Below are positions 1-12,290 of a stretch of 64,000 bases of DNA, piece after piece. The translations under genes and the position numbers were made by a program. The notes under the pieces are model-generated. The model did not search any database. It saw only the letters and a program-made list of their open reading frames with translations, and was not told where the DNA came from. The first letter of the stretch is position 1, and each line of letters begins with the position of its first letter. This DNA comes from Ampelocalamus luodianensis (lineage: Eukaryota > Streptophyta > Magnoliopsida > Poales > Poaceae). Where the stretch lies: positions 14,044,626 to 14,108,625 of the forward strand of contig CM070624.1 in assembly GCA_036346255.1 (NCBI GenBank). The letters are read 5' to 3'.

Positions 1-502
1 AGATCGACAACGACGGTGTTGTTTATAGTGGTCTAGGACTCCAGGTGAGGCCGCACACTAGCCAGATCTAGCCGCCCAAGGGGAAGAAGTGGCGAGAGAG
101 AGGAGGGTGCAACAGGGAGAGGATGGAAGTGTGAGAGGCTCACCTCGCCGTCTTCGCTACTATAGAGTAATAGCTAATGAGGCCTTTGGTTTGATTTGGG
201 TCGAGGTCCATGATGACAGATTGGCAACAATAGCGTGGCCCACGATGATCTAGGGTTCGAGGCCATGGCCGGCTAGGACGGCAGCAACGCCGTAGGCTGA
301 GGCCATGGGGGCGGGGCCGTAGTGCGAGCTGGACTAGGGCGAAGGTGCGAGGGAAGCAAGGAGGCAACCGGATTGGTGGCACAAGAGTACAAATCAGTAG
401 TGGAGGGTCGGTTTAGGGTGAGCTAGGGTTCCGACCAAGACTAAGGAAAGAGACTTATGGTGCCGATGGCGGCATGGCATGCTCACCGGTGGCTGTAGCG
501 GC
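1..502. other. Left edge, no gene recognised
   Basis: Moderately GC-rich sequence with no ORF, RNA gene or repeat that I can identify. An 80-codon ORF on the minus strand is Pro/Arg-rich and resembles no family. It is probably older transposon or intergenic sequence into which solo LTR A inserted. Confidence 0.4.
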
Positions 503-507
503 GGTAG

Positions 508-2836
508 TGAAGAATCTAGACCCTATTTTAGTGTTTTGGTAATTAACAACAACCGTCAATTGTAAACTAACTTGTTTTTGTCAAGTGTTTGAAAGGGTTA
601 GCCTCGGATAAAGAGAAAAAGCACTAAAGGTATTCAAGTAATGGTTATCAACATCGTCTAGCTTAAGGCAAATGTATCTAGTCGAATATGATCTTTTCAT
701 AGTTGTACCAGTCTAGGAGTGTGAAGGATAAAAGATCATATTGCTAGTGTAGGTAATCGTACTATGAAGAGGGATCAATAGTTAGTAGCTTGATAGCAAA
801 GTGTTCTTTCGACCACAATGCTCAAACTCACTTGGTTGAATCTTGGAATTCTTAGTGTTCTTTTGGCCACAAATTTATCGGTTCTTTATTTCTTAGCCGG
901 ATTGACCGTAGTTGGAGTGCCGGACTGACCAGACCTCTAGTTCATCTTTGCTGTTAGTTTTTTCTAGAGAGCTCATTTTTTATAATTTTGCTGGCCGGAC
1001 TGACCGCAAGTATACGATCGGACTGATCGGACCCCCGATCTGAATAGGGCGGTGTCGTCGATCTTATGAAAATAAAAAGAGGAAAATGACATGGGATTTC
1101 TTGGGATAGAATGAGATTTTGCTCTTTATTGATATGAACTGGCTATTACAAAGGGTGCCTGCAATCAGACGGTGATCTAGTCCTAATTATACTAAACGTA
1201 ATGTTTGCTATGCTAATATTTTGGATGAAAATCCAACTCGTCTCTCCCTCTTCTCCTCCTTCCTCCTTTAAGTAGTTGGCGAAGTGGTGATAGTTACTTC
1301 TGGAGATAACGCCTGTTGAGAAGCGTCGCGGCTGGTCGGAGCGAGGTGGCGGCTGATGAAGTATCAACCGTTCTGCGGTTAAGTGTCTGTGAGACACTTC
1401 AACTGCATGATGGATGTTTGTCAGTGTCTTAGGATCACGTATCGTCGCGTGGTATGGAATATACACATGTGTTCCATTCATCACACGGTAAGGAATATAC
1501 CTGGAGTTAGATCTGGATATCAGTTCATAACTTCTACGAGCAGCTATCTGGTCGGAGACTAGGTGTAGGACTTTGTCCGATCAGGGTACCCAATATATAA
1601 CCTCTGAAATCCTTACGACCAAGGAGGTCGTTAGCCTTAGGGGTTACGACTATGAAGACGTATGGTCTTTATATATTAAAGTAATATATATAGGTTTTAA
1701 TCCTCGTTAGGTGGTCAGATTTTTCCAGAGAAACTCTTTTTTGGCTTCAACCCTTCTCTATTTTGCTATCCGGACTGACAGGACCTCCGGTCATTGATGT
1801 GATCAGTTTTTTTTTTTCAAAGAAGGGTGTTCTTGCATCTTGCTACTTAATTTTCCATGCCGGATTAACTGTAATGTTTTCATCGGTCACACTAGAACCC
1901 TGGACTGACTAACGCGGTCAGTTTTTTTCCAATAGCAAGTTTTTTTCGTTTTGGAAATCTTTTGAACCCGTTCTGATCGGACCATATGTGGGTGGACTGA
2001 CCAGACCTAGCATAATAGATTTATTGTGCTGTAATTATTACTGCAGAGTTTACCGTTATACTGTAGTCCGATCTGACAGGCCATGTGCATGCGATCTAAC
2101 CGGCCTTGCCATTTTTGCACAGTCGCGTGTGCCAACGGCTAGTGGAGTGGGTGGAGGCTATAAATACCTCACCCCCTGCAGCAAGGGACTCTTTAGAACC
2201 TCATTTGAACACTCTTGAGCCCTTTGCTTCTTCTTCTACTATTTGAGAGTTAAAGTTCTATCTTACAAAGGTTGTAGAGGTTTCTCCAAGTGCTTGAGTT
2301 TTGTTTGATTCTTGTGGCACTTAAGCAAGCGAAACGTTGTTGGTTTATTACTCTTGGAGGTTGCCGCCTTCTAGATGGCTTGAAGAAGGTGAATTGGTGA
2401 TCTTCTCAATAAGCTTGTGAGAAGACTCGGTTGATTGAGGAGGTTGGAGCTCACCTTCCGGAGTAGAGAAGAGCTACCTCTAGTGATCAAGGGGTGTGCT
2501 CGTGTGAAGCCAGCTTGATTTATTCAAGCTTCCTCAACGTGGATTAGTGGAGACCGACAAGTCTCTGAGACTACGAGAAAACATCGTTTGTCTTCACATT
2601 GCGGTTTATCTCTTTTACTCTTCTCTTTGTGTATTTATTTTTATAGCAAATTTGTCTCTTGATTAGGTTACTTAGCTTAGTCTAGAGTGATTAGTACTCT
2701 TAGAAAGACTTAGTTTATTTAGGTCTTGAATTGTGAAATTATTTCATTGTTCTACTCGCTAAAAATCTATTTTTTAGCCTAAAGATTTAAAAACCGCCTA
2801 TTGATCCCACTCTAGTCGATTATCTTTAATCTTACA
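508..2836 (+). mobile_element. Solo LTR A (long-LTR retrotransposon)
   Basis: The unit begins TGAAGAATCTAGACCC and ends TTTAATCTTACA, so it has the TG...CA ends of an LTR with a short terminal inverted repeat. The flanking 5-bp sites are GGTAG (503-507) and AGTAG (2837-2841), a TSD with one mismatch. A TATA box lies near 2159. The 3' part (about 2340-2836) resembles the 3' part of solo LTR B at 12.9-13.5 kb, including the segment around 'ctcaacgtgga..agtggagaccg.caagtctc' and the terminal 'ctctagtcg..tctta'. No internal gag/pol follows, so this is a solo LTR. Upstream of the TATA box it carries about ten copies of a CCGGACTGACC-type motif. About 1060-1700 looks unlike the rest and may be a nested insertion. 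Confidence 0.7.
2159..2166 (+). promoter_or_regulatory. TATA box of solo LTR A
   Basis: TATAAATA is preceded by an ACGGCTAGT block and followed by a C-rich run. The same arrangement is found in solo LTR B. It is probably the retrotransposon core promoter, pointing + towards the carboxypeptidase gene 1.3 kb away. Activity is not known. Confidence 0.5.
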
Positions 2837-2841
2837 AGTAG

Positions 2842-3505
2842 GGAATGAGGGAAGTACATGGTCCTCCAAGACGTAACTTCATACTTTTATAAAAATTCTT
2901 TTTGTGTGTTCAACCTAAATATTAAAATTTTGACCGTGTATACAAGATGACATCTTTTGTGACCGGACTTGAGGGAGTATTTGCCATACGATTAAAAATG
3001 TTGATCCATACAGTACGAAATTTTAACCACCATAACCCCAACTATGAGATGCTAGCTAAATTTTGGCCATCGTCTCACATCAGCCAAAACTGCAAGACAG
3101 GACAAATGCTGTCCAAACATAAACAATGGGTTGATGACCCCAAGGCCGAAGCCATTGACTGACCCCTGGCCGTACGTAGCAGGCAGTGAACAGGGCACAG
3201 CCCTCTGCTTGCTACCTGCCCACGGCGCCCAAACCACCCACCAAAATCTCACCGTTTTTTAAACCACCCCACTAACCCAAATAATTACCACCACCACCGC
3301 TCCCCAACCTTCCCATTTATTTTACCGCTAACCCCTCTTAAGCTTTATTCTTCCTCCCCTCCCCTCGTCTCGTTTTTAAACCACTCTTCCCTCTTCTTCT
3401 CCCCACACTCCTCAAAAGCCCAAAGCCAAAAAAACAAAACAAAACAGAGCAGAGCAGAGCGCACACCACACACACAAGCGCTTCCACACAGAAACGGCCG
3501 TGGCT
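2842..3505 (+). promoter_or_regulatory. Upstream region and 5' leader of the carboxypeptidase gene
   Basis: AT-rich to about 3100, then a C-rich stretch. A weak TATA-like run (TTTATTTTA, near 3316) is followed by a CT-rich Y-patch (about 3345-3370) and a purine-rich leader up to the ATG at 3506. This suits a short 5' UTR starting around 3340-3360. About 2842-2975 ends in GAGGGAGTA, which resembles a Stowaway MITE end, but I could not find its partner. Confidence 0.35.
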
Positions 3506-6500
3506 ATGGCCACGGCGTTGCTGTCGCTGGCCACGGCGTTCTTTGCAGCGTCGGCTGCAGCCACCGGCGCGCCGTGGAGTCCGCGGCCAGAGGCCGACCT
3601 CGTGACCGGGCTGCCCGGGCAGCCAGAGGTCGGGTTCAGGCACTACGCGGGCTACGTCGACGTCGGCTCGGACGGCGGCAGGGCGCTCTTCTACTGGTTC
3701 TTCGAGGCCGAGGTGGAGTCGGACAGGAAGCCCCTCTTGCTCTGGCTCAATGGAGGTACGCACCATTTCAGTTCTGTAGTCTGCAGATCCCGTGATTGTT
3801 GTCCACTTGTGATTCTGGCTTTCGCTTTCCGTCTTTCAAACGAAACACATCAACTATTTTACTCTCGTGGCAGCCACCGTGTTGTGTGAAATGTAGACGG
3901 CGAGAACGCTTTGTTTGCTGCAAACTTGACTACGTTTCTTGGCACGATCTTGTGCGTCCAGTTTCCAACGTGCTTATGACATAGTAGTACAGTACTAAGT
4001 TACTAACAACAACTACAGAAGAGCGATGGATAAAACGAACCCAAGGCAAAATCATAGCCTCCGATTTACAGTGTTCTTGCCTTTTCCCCTTGCTCTTTTT
4101 TGCCATCAAACGTATTGGCAAGTCACGATTCGGGATGCACAAGCCTGCAGGGCCGTGTGGCCACCCTGTCGCAGCGGAAGAATGATGCTTTCTGGTAATA
4201 AAAGCTCCAAAGCAAAGCACCAGAATCCACAGGGGAGGAGAGCATTCAGAGCATGCAGTGGGGAGCAAAGCCTCCCGGTGCAGGAAAAGACACTGCGAAA
4301 GAGGGCAAAAGGATAAAAGAAGGCTCAAGGCGGTGGTACAAACGAGCAGATCCTGCAGTAGCTTGGAAGAAGCTTTGCTTGCGCCGACGCCACGGCCCAC
4401 GGACAAAGCTAGAGGGACATAGCGAGTGCCATGTAGTTTTCTCCTGGATTCTAGCACCGATCACAAGACTAAACATTGTGGTCTTCTCTCTCTCTCTCTC
4501 GTCCTTTAGCAGTCATTCACATGGCTCTAGAGAGGCTAATGGGGCACCACCGAAGGACGTCACATTAAACGAAAAATAAAAGATAGAGTAGAAAGGCCAT
4601 TGGATCCTTGTGGAATTACAAAGTTCCTGCTAATGCATATAAGAATCTTTCCCAAAGTGTGACGGATTGATGTTACACCTTTGTCATGATACTTAACGCG
4701 TGTTAAGAGTCAGGATAAGATCTCAGTGATAATTTTTTTCTACAGAAGATACGAGGAATATGAACATGTAGATTATTTGTGACGGGGAAATATCATGTGT
4801 CAATGACACTTTTTTTTTGTGAAAACAGTGTAAATTCCTTTAAAATTGATCGTACAAGTTTTCAAAAATTCTCAAAAAAATTATTTGATATAGGTAAGTT
4901 ATATCCATACAAAATTAAAAGAACAAAATCAATCCTGTTTATGAGATAAAAAGAAGACATATGATGTGTAAAAGTGTTCCAAAACACTTCAGCACTGTCG
5001 ACACTTTTACACGTTTTTTTTCTTTTCGTATCTCACAAATAGGATTAAGTTTGTGATGGACACTTTTACATGTTTTTTTTTTCTTTTCGTATCTCACAAA
5101 CGGGATGAAGCTTGAGATTGAAATTTTGTATGATATAAACCATGAACTATAATTTTTGAAACTTGTACAAGAAATTTGCAATTTTTTTAAAATGTAATTT
5201 TCACAATTCGTGACATTCCGTAAAAAATATAGTGAAAAAACTGGTGTAAATTACTACTACTACTACCTAATTACAGCATGGAAGTGCTAGTCTTGACGTT
5301 TTGACTGCCAGGAAACGCCAGAGAGGACTTTCTAGTTGTCAAACCAGCTGTCACATGTCCCTGTCCTCACCTTTGCGTTTGATTTTTGAGCAAAGCAGAG
5401 TATAATCACTAGATATATACACTACACATAAAGCCTACGCGCCTATACTATTACCATACATCAGTCACCCAACCGTTACATCAAGAATAAAAAAAAAGCT
5501 ACGGATGCACCGGGCTGCAGAAACAATGTTTAAATACTGTAGCACCGATGCTCAGCTGTGCATATGATATTGTAGCAATCGACATCGGCCTGATCTAGCA
5601 AAAGAGGCATATCTCTAACGCAGGACACTTTAACTCCCTGCATTTTAGCCTTCAATTTAGGTGATCCTTTTATCAGTACTGCCAGTGGCCAATGGATAAG
5701 ACCGTAGTACAGGGCGGTATAGCAACTGGTTAAAGAAAGAATTCTCTGATGGAGCAATCTTTGTGTAATGTGACATTGCAGGTCCCGGATGCTCGTCTGT
5801 TGCCTATGGAGCTGCCCAGGAGCTGGGCCCGTTTCTGGTCAGGAGCTATGGCGAAAATCTCACTCGCAATTCCTACTCTTGGAACAAAGGCAAGCACACA
5901 ACCTTTGAACCATACCATCCTTTCACTAGATGACATCTCATTCTCTTGTTCCAAATGGTCCAGAAACTATGACAATGTTCTTGAATCATGTCTGATTGGG
6001 CATTTGCATTGCGTTACTTTCAGCTGTGAATCTGCTGTTCCTTGAAGCGCCGGTGGGTGTGGGGTTCTCCTACACGAACCGGACGTCGGACCTGGGACGG
6101 CTCGGCGATCGTGTGACGGCGCAGGACTCGTATAGCTTCCTCCTGAACTGGTTCAACAAGTTCCCAGAGTTCAAGAACCGCGACTTCTACATTGCCGGAG
6201 AGAGCTATGCTGGTACAGCCAAAAACCACTTCTCCTTTTTTTGGGCATCGCTACATTGTGGAGTAGTACTATTTTGTTAAGCTGCATCGTAACCTGCGAT
6301 TAAAAGTAATCCGTTGCTGAATGTGCCGTGATACGCTTTTGTAGGGCACTACGTCCCACAGCTTGCAGAGCTCATCTACGAGGGGAACAAAGCGGCGAGC
6401 AGAGACAGAGTCATCAACATCAAAGGTTTCATGGTAAACTCCCTCACAAGAACCCCCTCCAAAAAAAGAAGCCGAGAAAACTTACAATACGATACACGAT

Positions 6501-8443
6501 TCACGATATGTTACTTATTGTGAGGCTTATATATGAGCCCACGGTTTATACAAGTGAGACATATTGTGAAGATTCGAAGTTATATGAGTCAAGGTTTATA
6601 CAAGTGAGACATATTGTGAAGATTCGAAGTTATTCAGTGTCTTACTACAAATTATTCCAAAAAAAAGTTGGTCCCACTTATGCTTGCAATCATGCCATTA
6701 GATTGCTAAGTGTCAGGTAACCAGCTTTTACGCAACAAATCGGGCATTAATTAGTGTTCTAGATAAAGGAAAAGTAAATGAGAAAGGAATCCAGTGCGGT
6801 AAAAAGAAGATGATTCTAAAGATGGACATAAGCGTGCATGCGGATATACCCCGCTGGGCGCTTGCCCGCTCTACGTACCTTTACTCGCTTTAGTTTTGTG
6901 TCAAACCTTTTTAACCGCGGTAATAATTTCGCGCATGCATCGTGCGCCCTGTGGAAGCAGAAACGTTTCTGCAATTGTACTTGAAGCTGCGATGATTTCA
7001 CTTGTGATTTTCTTTTTTTCCCCTCTCACTCGGTGGTGCGCAGATCGGTAACGCGGTGCTGAACGACGCGACGGACCAGCTCGGCATGGTGGAGTACGCG
7101 TGGAGCCACGCCATCATCTCGGACGAGCTCCACTCGGCGGTGAGGCGGGAGTGCGACTCCTTCAAGGAGGAGGAGGACGGCGGCAGGCCCAGCAAGGGCT
7201 GCTCGCCGGCCGTCCGCGCGTTCCTTCGGGCCTACGACGACATCGACATCTACAGCATCTACACCCCGACGTGCCTGTCCTCCTCCGGCTCCATGTCGTC
7301 GAGGCTCGTCGCCGCGCCTCGCCTCTTCTCCAAGCATGTACGTTCTCTCTCTGAACGCAGTGACACAACACAGTGACATTCTTCAAGAAAGCGTATCCTG
7401 ATTCTTTCCTTGCCGTGGTGACATATTACGTAGGAGGCATGGCGCAGGATGAAGCGTGCGCCGGCGGGATACGACCCGTGCACGGAGGAGTACGTGAAGA
7501 AGTATTTCAACCGCGAGGACGTGCAGCGCGCGCTGCACGCGAACCGGACAGGCCTGCCCTACCCGTACTCGCCCTGCAGGTCTGTACGCTCTGCTCTCCT
7601 GATTCCGCAATCAATTCTGCATAGTCTACGATCCTTCTAGCGCGTGCACTGCTTGCTCCTATTGATGGACCTATCATCACGCAATTACTCGGCCGGTCCA
7701 TGCTGCCGTGTTTACGCCGGTTGATGGCAGCCCGTACTCAGATCTGATGTTGCAACTTGCATGTGCATTGACTCCTCTGTTTTGTGCATACTGTGGCAAT
7801 GCGTTTAGTGCTCTACTGTAAAGTCACACTGTTAGTTTCAGCATCGTATGGTACATCTAGAGAGAGAGAGAGAGACGTGAATTGCATACGCTCCTATGAC
7901 AGAATGTAATCACAGTGGACGATCGCATGTTTGTGGTGCAGTGAGGTCATTCATAAGTGGAACGACTCGTCGGCGACCATACTTCCCATCCTGAAGAAGC
8001 TCATGGGCGCCGGGCTGCGCATCTGGGTCTACAGGTACTCACTGCACTAAATTCTAGCGGAACAACCGTGGTCATTATACGATGGTGACCCTATTCTAGC
8101 GGAACCACGTCGTGAAACCGGTTTGTGTTAATGGCGCAGCGGCGACACGGACGGGAGGGTGCCGGTGACGTCGACGCGGTACAGCATCAACGCGATGAGG
8201 CTGCGGCCGCAGGAGAGGAGGAGGGCGGCTGCCGCGACGGCGGACGCGGAGTGGGGCGCGTGGCGCGCGTGGTACTTCAGGCAGCAGGTGGGCGGGTGGG
8301 CGGTGGAGTATGAGGAGGGGCTGACGCTGGTGACGGTGCGCGGCGCGGGGCACCAAGTGCCGCTCTTCGCGCCCGACCGGTCGCTCGCCATGCTCTACCA
8401 CTTCCTCCGGGGCCAGCCTCTGCCGGCCTCGCGCTCCCGCTAG
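3506..8443 (+). CDS. Serine carboxypeptidase-like protein (SCPL, peptidase S10), eight exons
   Basis: Exons are 3506-3755, 5782-5889, 6024-6212, 6345-6433, 7044-7337, 7434-7579, 7942-8034 and 8140-8443. They join in phase into 490 residues, normal for the family. The ATG is chosen because an Ala-rich signal peptide (about residues 1-22) follows at once. Visible motifs: LNGGPGCSS (oxyanion-hole region) across exons 1-2, GESYAG with nucleophile Ser180, SGDTD with the catalytic Asp (392 or 394), and GAGHQVP with His461, so the triad is complete. S10 enzymes remove C-terminal residues in vacuole, ER or apoplast; some SCPL members became acyltransferases. The SGDTD and GGPGCSSVAYG motifs fit a true carboxypeptidase, but this is inference. 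Intron 2 is GC-AG (AAAG|GCAAGC). The acceptor of exon 6 could be 3 bp further on, which would remove one Glu. Intron 1 (2 kb) holds a hairpin repeat. Confidence 0.93.
4795..5225. repeat. Imperfect inverted-repeat element in carboxypeptidase intron 1
   Basis: The outer arms pair imperfectly: GTACAAGTTTTCAAAAATT near 4851 is the reverse complement, with few changes, of the stretch near 5150-5170. Further out, GTGAAAACAGTGTAAATT near 4820 pairs with sequence near 5195-5210. The core has a direct repeat (5000-5039 and 5059-5100, beginning GACACTTTTACA) and a local hairpin (GTGTAAAAGTGTTC near 4966 against GACACTTTTACAC near 5000). It is probably a MITE-like hairpin element. I could not fix its ends or a TSD. 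Confidence 0.45.
6543..6633. repeat. Two-copy tandem repeat, 50-bp period, in carboxypeptidase intron 4
   Basis: A block starting GGTTTATACAAGTGAGAC at 6543 recurs at 6593 and is the same for about 41 bp. It is a local duplication inside an intron and does not affect the coding sequence. Confidence 0.85.
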
Positions 8444-9162
8444 CCATACGCTATAGCTGCACGCATCCGCTAGCTGCTTAGTGTGAGCTTGATTGCGTAG
8501 GATTGTTGTATGGTTGTAACTTGTAACAATGTGGGATCATCTAATGGGAAGATAAGGTGTAACGTTCCAAGGAGTACGCACGTTTCGTGGTAGAGCAAGC
8601 ACACCATGTAGCTCTTAACCGGTAGGATACCCGTGCGTTGCGGTTGAATCCTAAACTTTACACAAATAATATTTATCTTTAGCATATAAAATAAATCAAC
8701 CAATTAAAAGATATGATGCATATATCTATAAGCATCATATTGACGCAATATGATAGAACCAGCACTTCATAAGACAATTCTATAAATAAACGGACAAATC
8801 AATATTTTCCTATAGTATACTTCAATACATAAATAAATGTCAGAATATCATGTAAAATAATTACAAATCAATTGATAAAGTAGATACCATACATTAAACA
8901 TAAATATTAACAAAAAATTAGAAATGAAGCTGATGTGGCAGTCTTATGGAAGATTTATCATCATATCTAGCTTGTCAAGTAAACCTCGGTCGTCCGCCGC
9001 CCACCAGAAACCTCGTGTGTGCCGCTGGAAACCCCCCATTCTGAGGTCAAAACTAGTAGAAATACAACGGTACTTCACCAAAACCCCGAGGTAAATTATC
9101 AGATGAGCGAACTACGGTGAAGCTACAATAGAACTAAGTTTGGGATAATAAGATAGCACTCG
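8444..9162. other. 3' flank of the carboxypeptidase gene
   Basis: Short GC-mixed 3' UTR, then AT-rich sequence. CCCGTGCGTTGCGG near 8630 resembles the conserved end of a common grass DNA transposon, but no second end was found. No coding sequence recognised. Confidence 0.35.
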
Positions 9163-9860
9163 CAGGGAAAAGCAAATCCAATGTATTCCAGGCTGTGTGT
9201 CATACGGCTTGTGATGAGTAAGTAGGGCCTCCAGGAGAAGTGAAGCTGTATAGGCACACCTTCAGTTTGGTGCTTGTACTCATCCTCAATTCCAAACCTG
9301 CATTAATTGATTTTCTTTCAGAATAAAATGTGACCTTCCGGTGGAGAAATAGATATGCAGAATTAGTGTTGGATTTACTATAGAAATATGTTCTAAATAG
9401 CTAATACCTTGAAGGATGGTCATGGGAAAGGTAGTACAACAGGACTGGCTCCACTTTTAGCTTTTGGAGCTAGAGTAACAAAGAAAAAGTATTTAGTTTG
9501 AGAAAATGATACAACACATTAACGCATTATATGAAGACAAAACCGTATAAATTTCACTTAGAATAACCTGATCAGTGAGTTCAATCACAAAGTAATCTGC
9601 AAGGCCACCAACCAAGAACGAATTTGAAAAAGTAGGGAAACTCACAAGCAAGTAATATGCATGTGGAACATTACAATACTTTAGTAGCAAACAATCAACG
9701 CCAGGAATATGGAGAAAAATAACCTACCCTAACCATAGAACAGCATGAATCTAGAGAGTATGAGGAAAAGATTTCTACTAGCCTGTTCACAATGTTAAAT
9801 TAGTGACATAAAAAATATTATTGAATCTATTTGCAAGAAAAACATATAGTAGATTTCAAT

Positions 9861-9871
9861 ACGCGCGCGCA

Positions 9872-9939
<68 letters not shown>
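9861..9939. repeat. Compound microsatellite (CG)n(CA)n(GA)n
   Basis: A run of CG, then CA, then about 25 GA dinucleotides. On the minus strand it lies only about seven bases after the donor of the pseudogene exon 9995-9946, so the intron would begin GTTACAT followed directly by (CT)n. Confidence 0.97.
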
Positions 9940-9941
<2 letters not shown>

Positions 9942-12134
9942 TAACGATATCTTACTAAGTTGATTTGGGACTAAAGCAACGTCTTCAAGGAGATACTATC
10001 CAAGAAACGAATTATGTTCTGAATGGTGTAAAAATGCATGCAATGCAGTTTCTAAATGAGGTAGAGCAAGTGTAAACAAACAAATTCTTACATGGTACAA
10101 TGAGAGGAAGTGCCTTGTATTGGTTTGAATGTCAATCCTGTCAGGAAATAATTCTATCAGATCGGGGAAGTTTCAGGCGAAAGAAAAAAGGGACATCGTA
10201 ACAATATTCTGCTCAGTAAGCACAGATAGCCTGAAGTTAAATGACCAACAGTTCCAAGTTTTTATTGTTGCCATCATACCAAAAACCGTTAGTAGCTCCT
10301 TGAACAAGAGCAGAGCGGTATCTTAGTGATACTTCCTTCCCATCACGAGGGACTTCAAACAGCTGCAATGAAGAACTTGTCATGTACCAAAATGAAGTAC
10401 AAATGAGAGCTAATATAAATTAGAGCATTCTTGTCAACAAGACTAAATAACCAATAGAGCGTAAACCAGCTTTTTACCCTCATTCTGAACTTACTTTCAC
10501 TTTGAACTTGATATATACATTAGTACTCTACATACATTACTGATGGCCTAGTTGAAGGATCTAGACCCGCCATTATGTGTTAATGAAGTATTTTGGTGAT
10601 TAATGACAAACACACTTGTGAGACTAACACTTTTATTGTTATATCATGTTTAGTCTCAGCTTGGATATAAAAGCAAAAATTCAAACAGGTATGTATTCAT
10701 TAATGACAAATCTATTTGTGAGACTAACAATTCTATTGATTATCTATTGCTTAGTCTTGTTTGGATATAAAGATGAAAATACAAGAGGTATGCATTCTAC
10801 TTCTTCTTATTATATCTTGTTGCATTCCTTGGATCCAAAATATATGTTAAACTCCACCAAAAAGGTTAACTTGAATATGTGCATATGTTTCCATTACACA
10901 TTTGTGTATGCACACATTTAGGGGGAGTTTATTCTATATTTTGTGGTTTCATTAGTATTGATCCATATTATCTTTTCACATATATTAAGGGTCTTTACTT
11001 TGAAATATATCTTTGAATATATTTAACTTATGTAGTTCGTATACACTCATAATTAGTATATACAACTTGTAGTTTGTATATACTCTTGGTATATATAACT
11101 TGTGTAGTTCATATATACTAATGTTACTTTATATTCAATTATTTGCAATTATGTTGTGGGACTAATGTGTGTGCTAAGATGTTTTCAAGGCTTAGTCCCG
11201 AAGTTTGAATGATGACATGAAAAGGAAATGCAAAGGTAATAAAAGATTGACATGGCTCAAGACAAAGGAGTCATGCATTGCATTTCGAAAAGCCTCTGGA
11301 GGAAGTTCAGTGGAAATCGGTATGACCGCATTTGGTAAGCGGTACTACCGATGTGCGGTAGTACCGGCGTTCATGTGGCGGAACTACCGCGTAGCGGTAT
11401 GACCGTAAATATGTTGGCGGAACTACCGCAACCCGGTTGTTCCGTTTGTTATGTGGCGGTATGTAAATTCCAGAGAAAGTGTTTTTCTGTATTTCTCGAG
11501 CCTCTGGAAATCGGTAGTACCGCATCTGAGAAACGGTACTACCGGAGAGCGGTATTAACGGATGCTAGTTGGCGGTAATACCGCACCTGTCAGTAATGGC
11601 TTATTTAGAAGCATTTATGCAGGTATATCGTGTTAATTAATGTTAATGACATTGTGGGACTAACATTTTCCATGAGTTGGATAAGTAGGTTATGTTCCAG
11701 GGTGATGAAGACTTTGGATGACATCATGTGTTGATCGTCATCAAGTCAAGGTTCAAGAAGATGATGTATCATGTGTTGATGCATATCAAGATCTCAAAGA
11801 AGAGATGATCATGAGTTGATCATCAAGTCAAGAGAAGACTCATCATGTGTTGAGTAAGGATGCATCATGGGTTGATGCATGTTAAGATGATGACCCGGAC
11901 TTGAAGTGAAGATGTGCGTCATCAAGCTTCAAGAAGATGGTCAAGGCAAAGGTATGACTAGCTAGGGCTAAGGATGTGTTCCTAGTCTTTTACTGGTCTT
12001 GGTGTTTGGTTGGAAGATCGGATTGCTAGTATAGATTGCCGTACTATTAAGAGGGGTCTTGTCTAGTAGTTTGAGTCTCATCATGTGTTGATAGCTCAAT
12101 CTTGCTTGCTCTAGCTCATCGTGGCATGATGCTA

Positions 12135-12290
12135 TTATTTGCGAATGTGTTTTGCAAATAGCCGAAGCTCATGCATTTAATCCTTGTAACATGTGACTAT
12201 ACTTTGCAAATGTGTTTTGCAAATGATTGAAGTCCATGTACCTACTCCTTGTGGCATGATCTAAGTTTGCAAATGTGTTTTGCAAATGGT
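12135..12290 (+). repeat. Three diverged tandem units in LTR B
   Basis: Three copies of TTTGCAAATGTGTTTTGCAA (the first with one change) are spaced roughly 60-65 bp, each followed by a similar 'catgta/catgatct' stretch. They lie between the two palindrome clusters. Confidence 0.75.

Noticed and set aside
1146..1484. 112-codon ORF on - in LTR A
   Set aside because: No family resemblance; within a possible nested insertion.
3338..3766. 142-codon ORF on - at the carboxypeptidase start
   Set aside because: Antisense of the 5' UTR and exon 1.
6328..6720. 130-codon ORF across carboxypeptidase exon 4 and intron 4
   Set aside because: Wrong frame for the exon; runs into the 50-bp tandem repeat of the intron.
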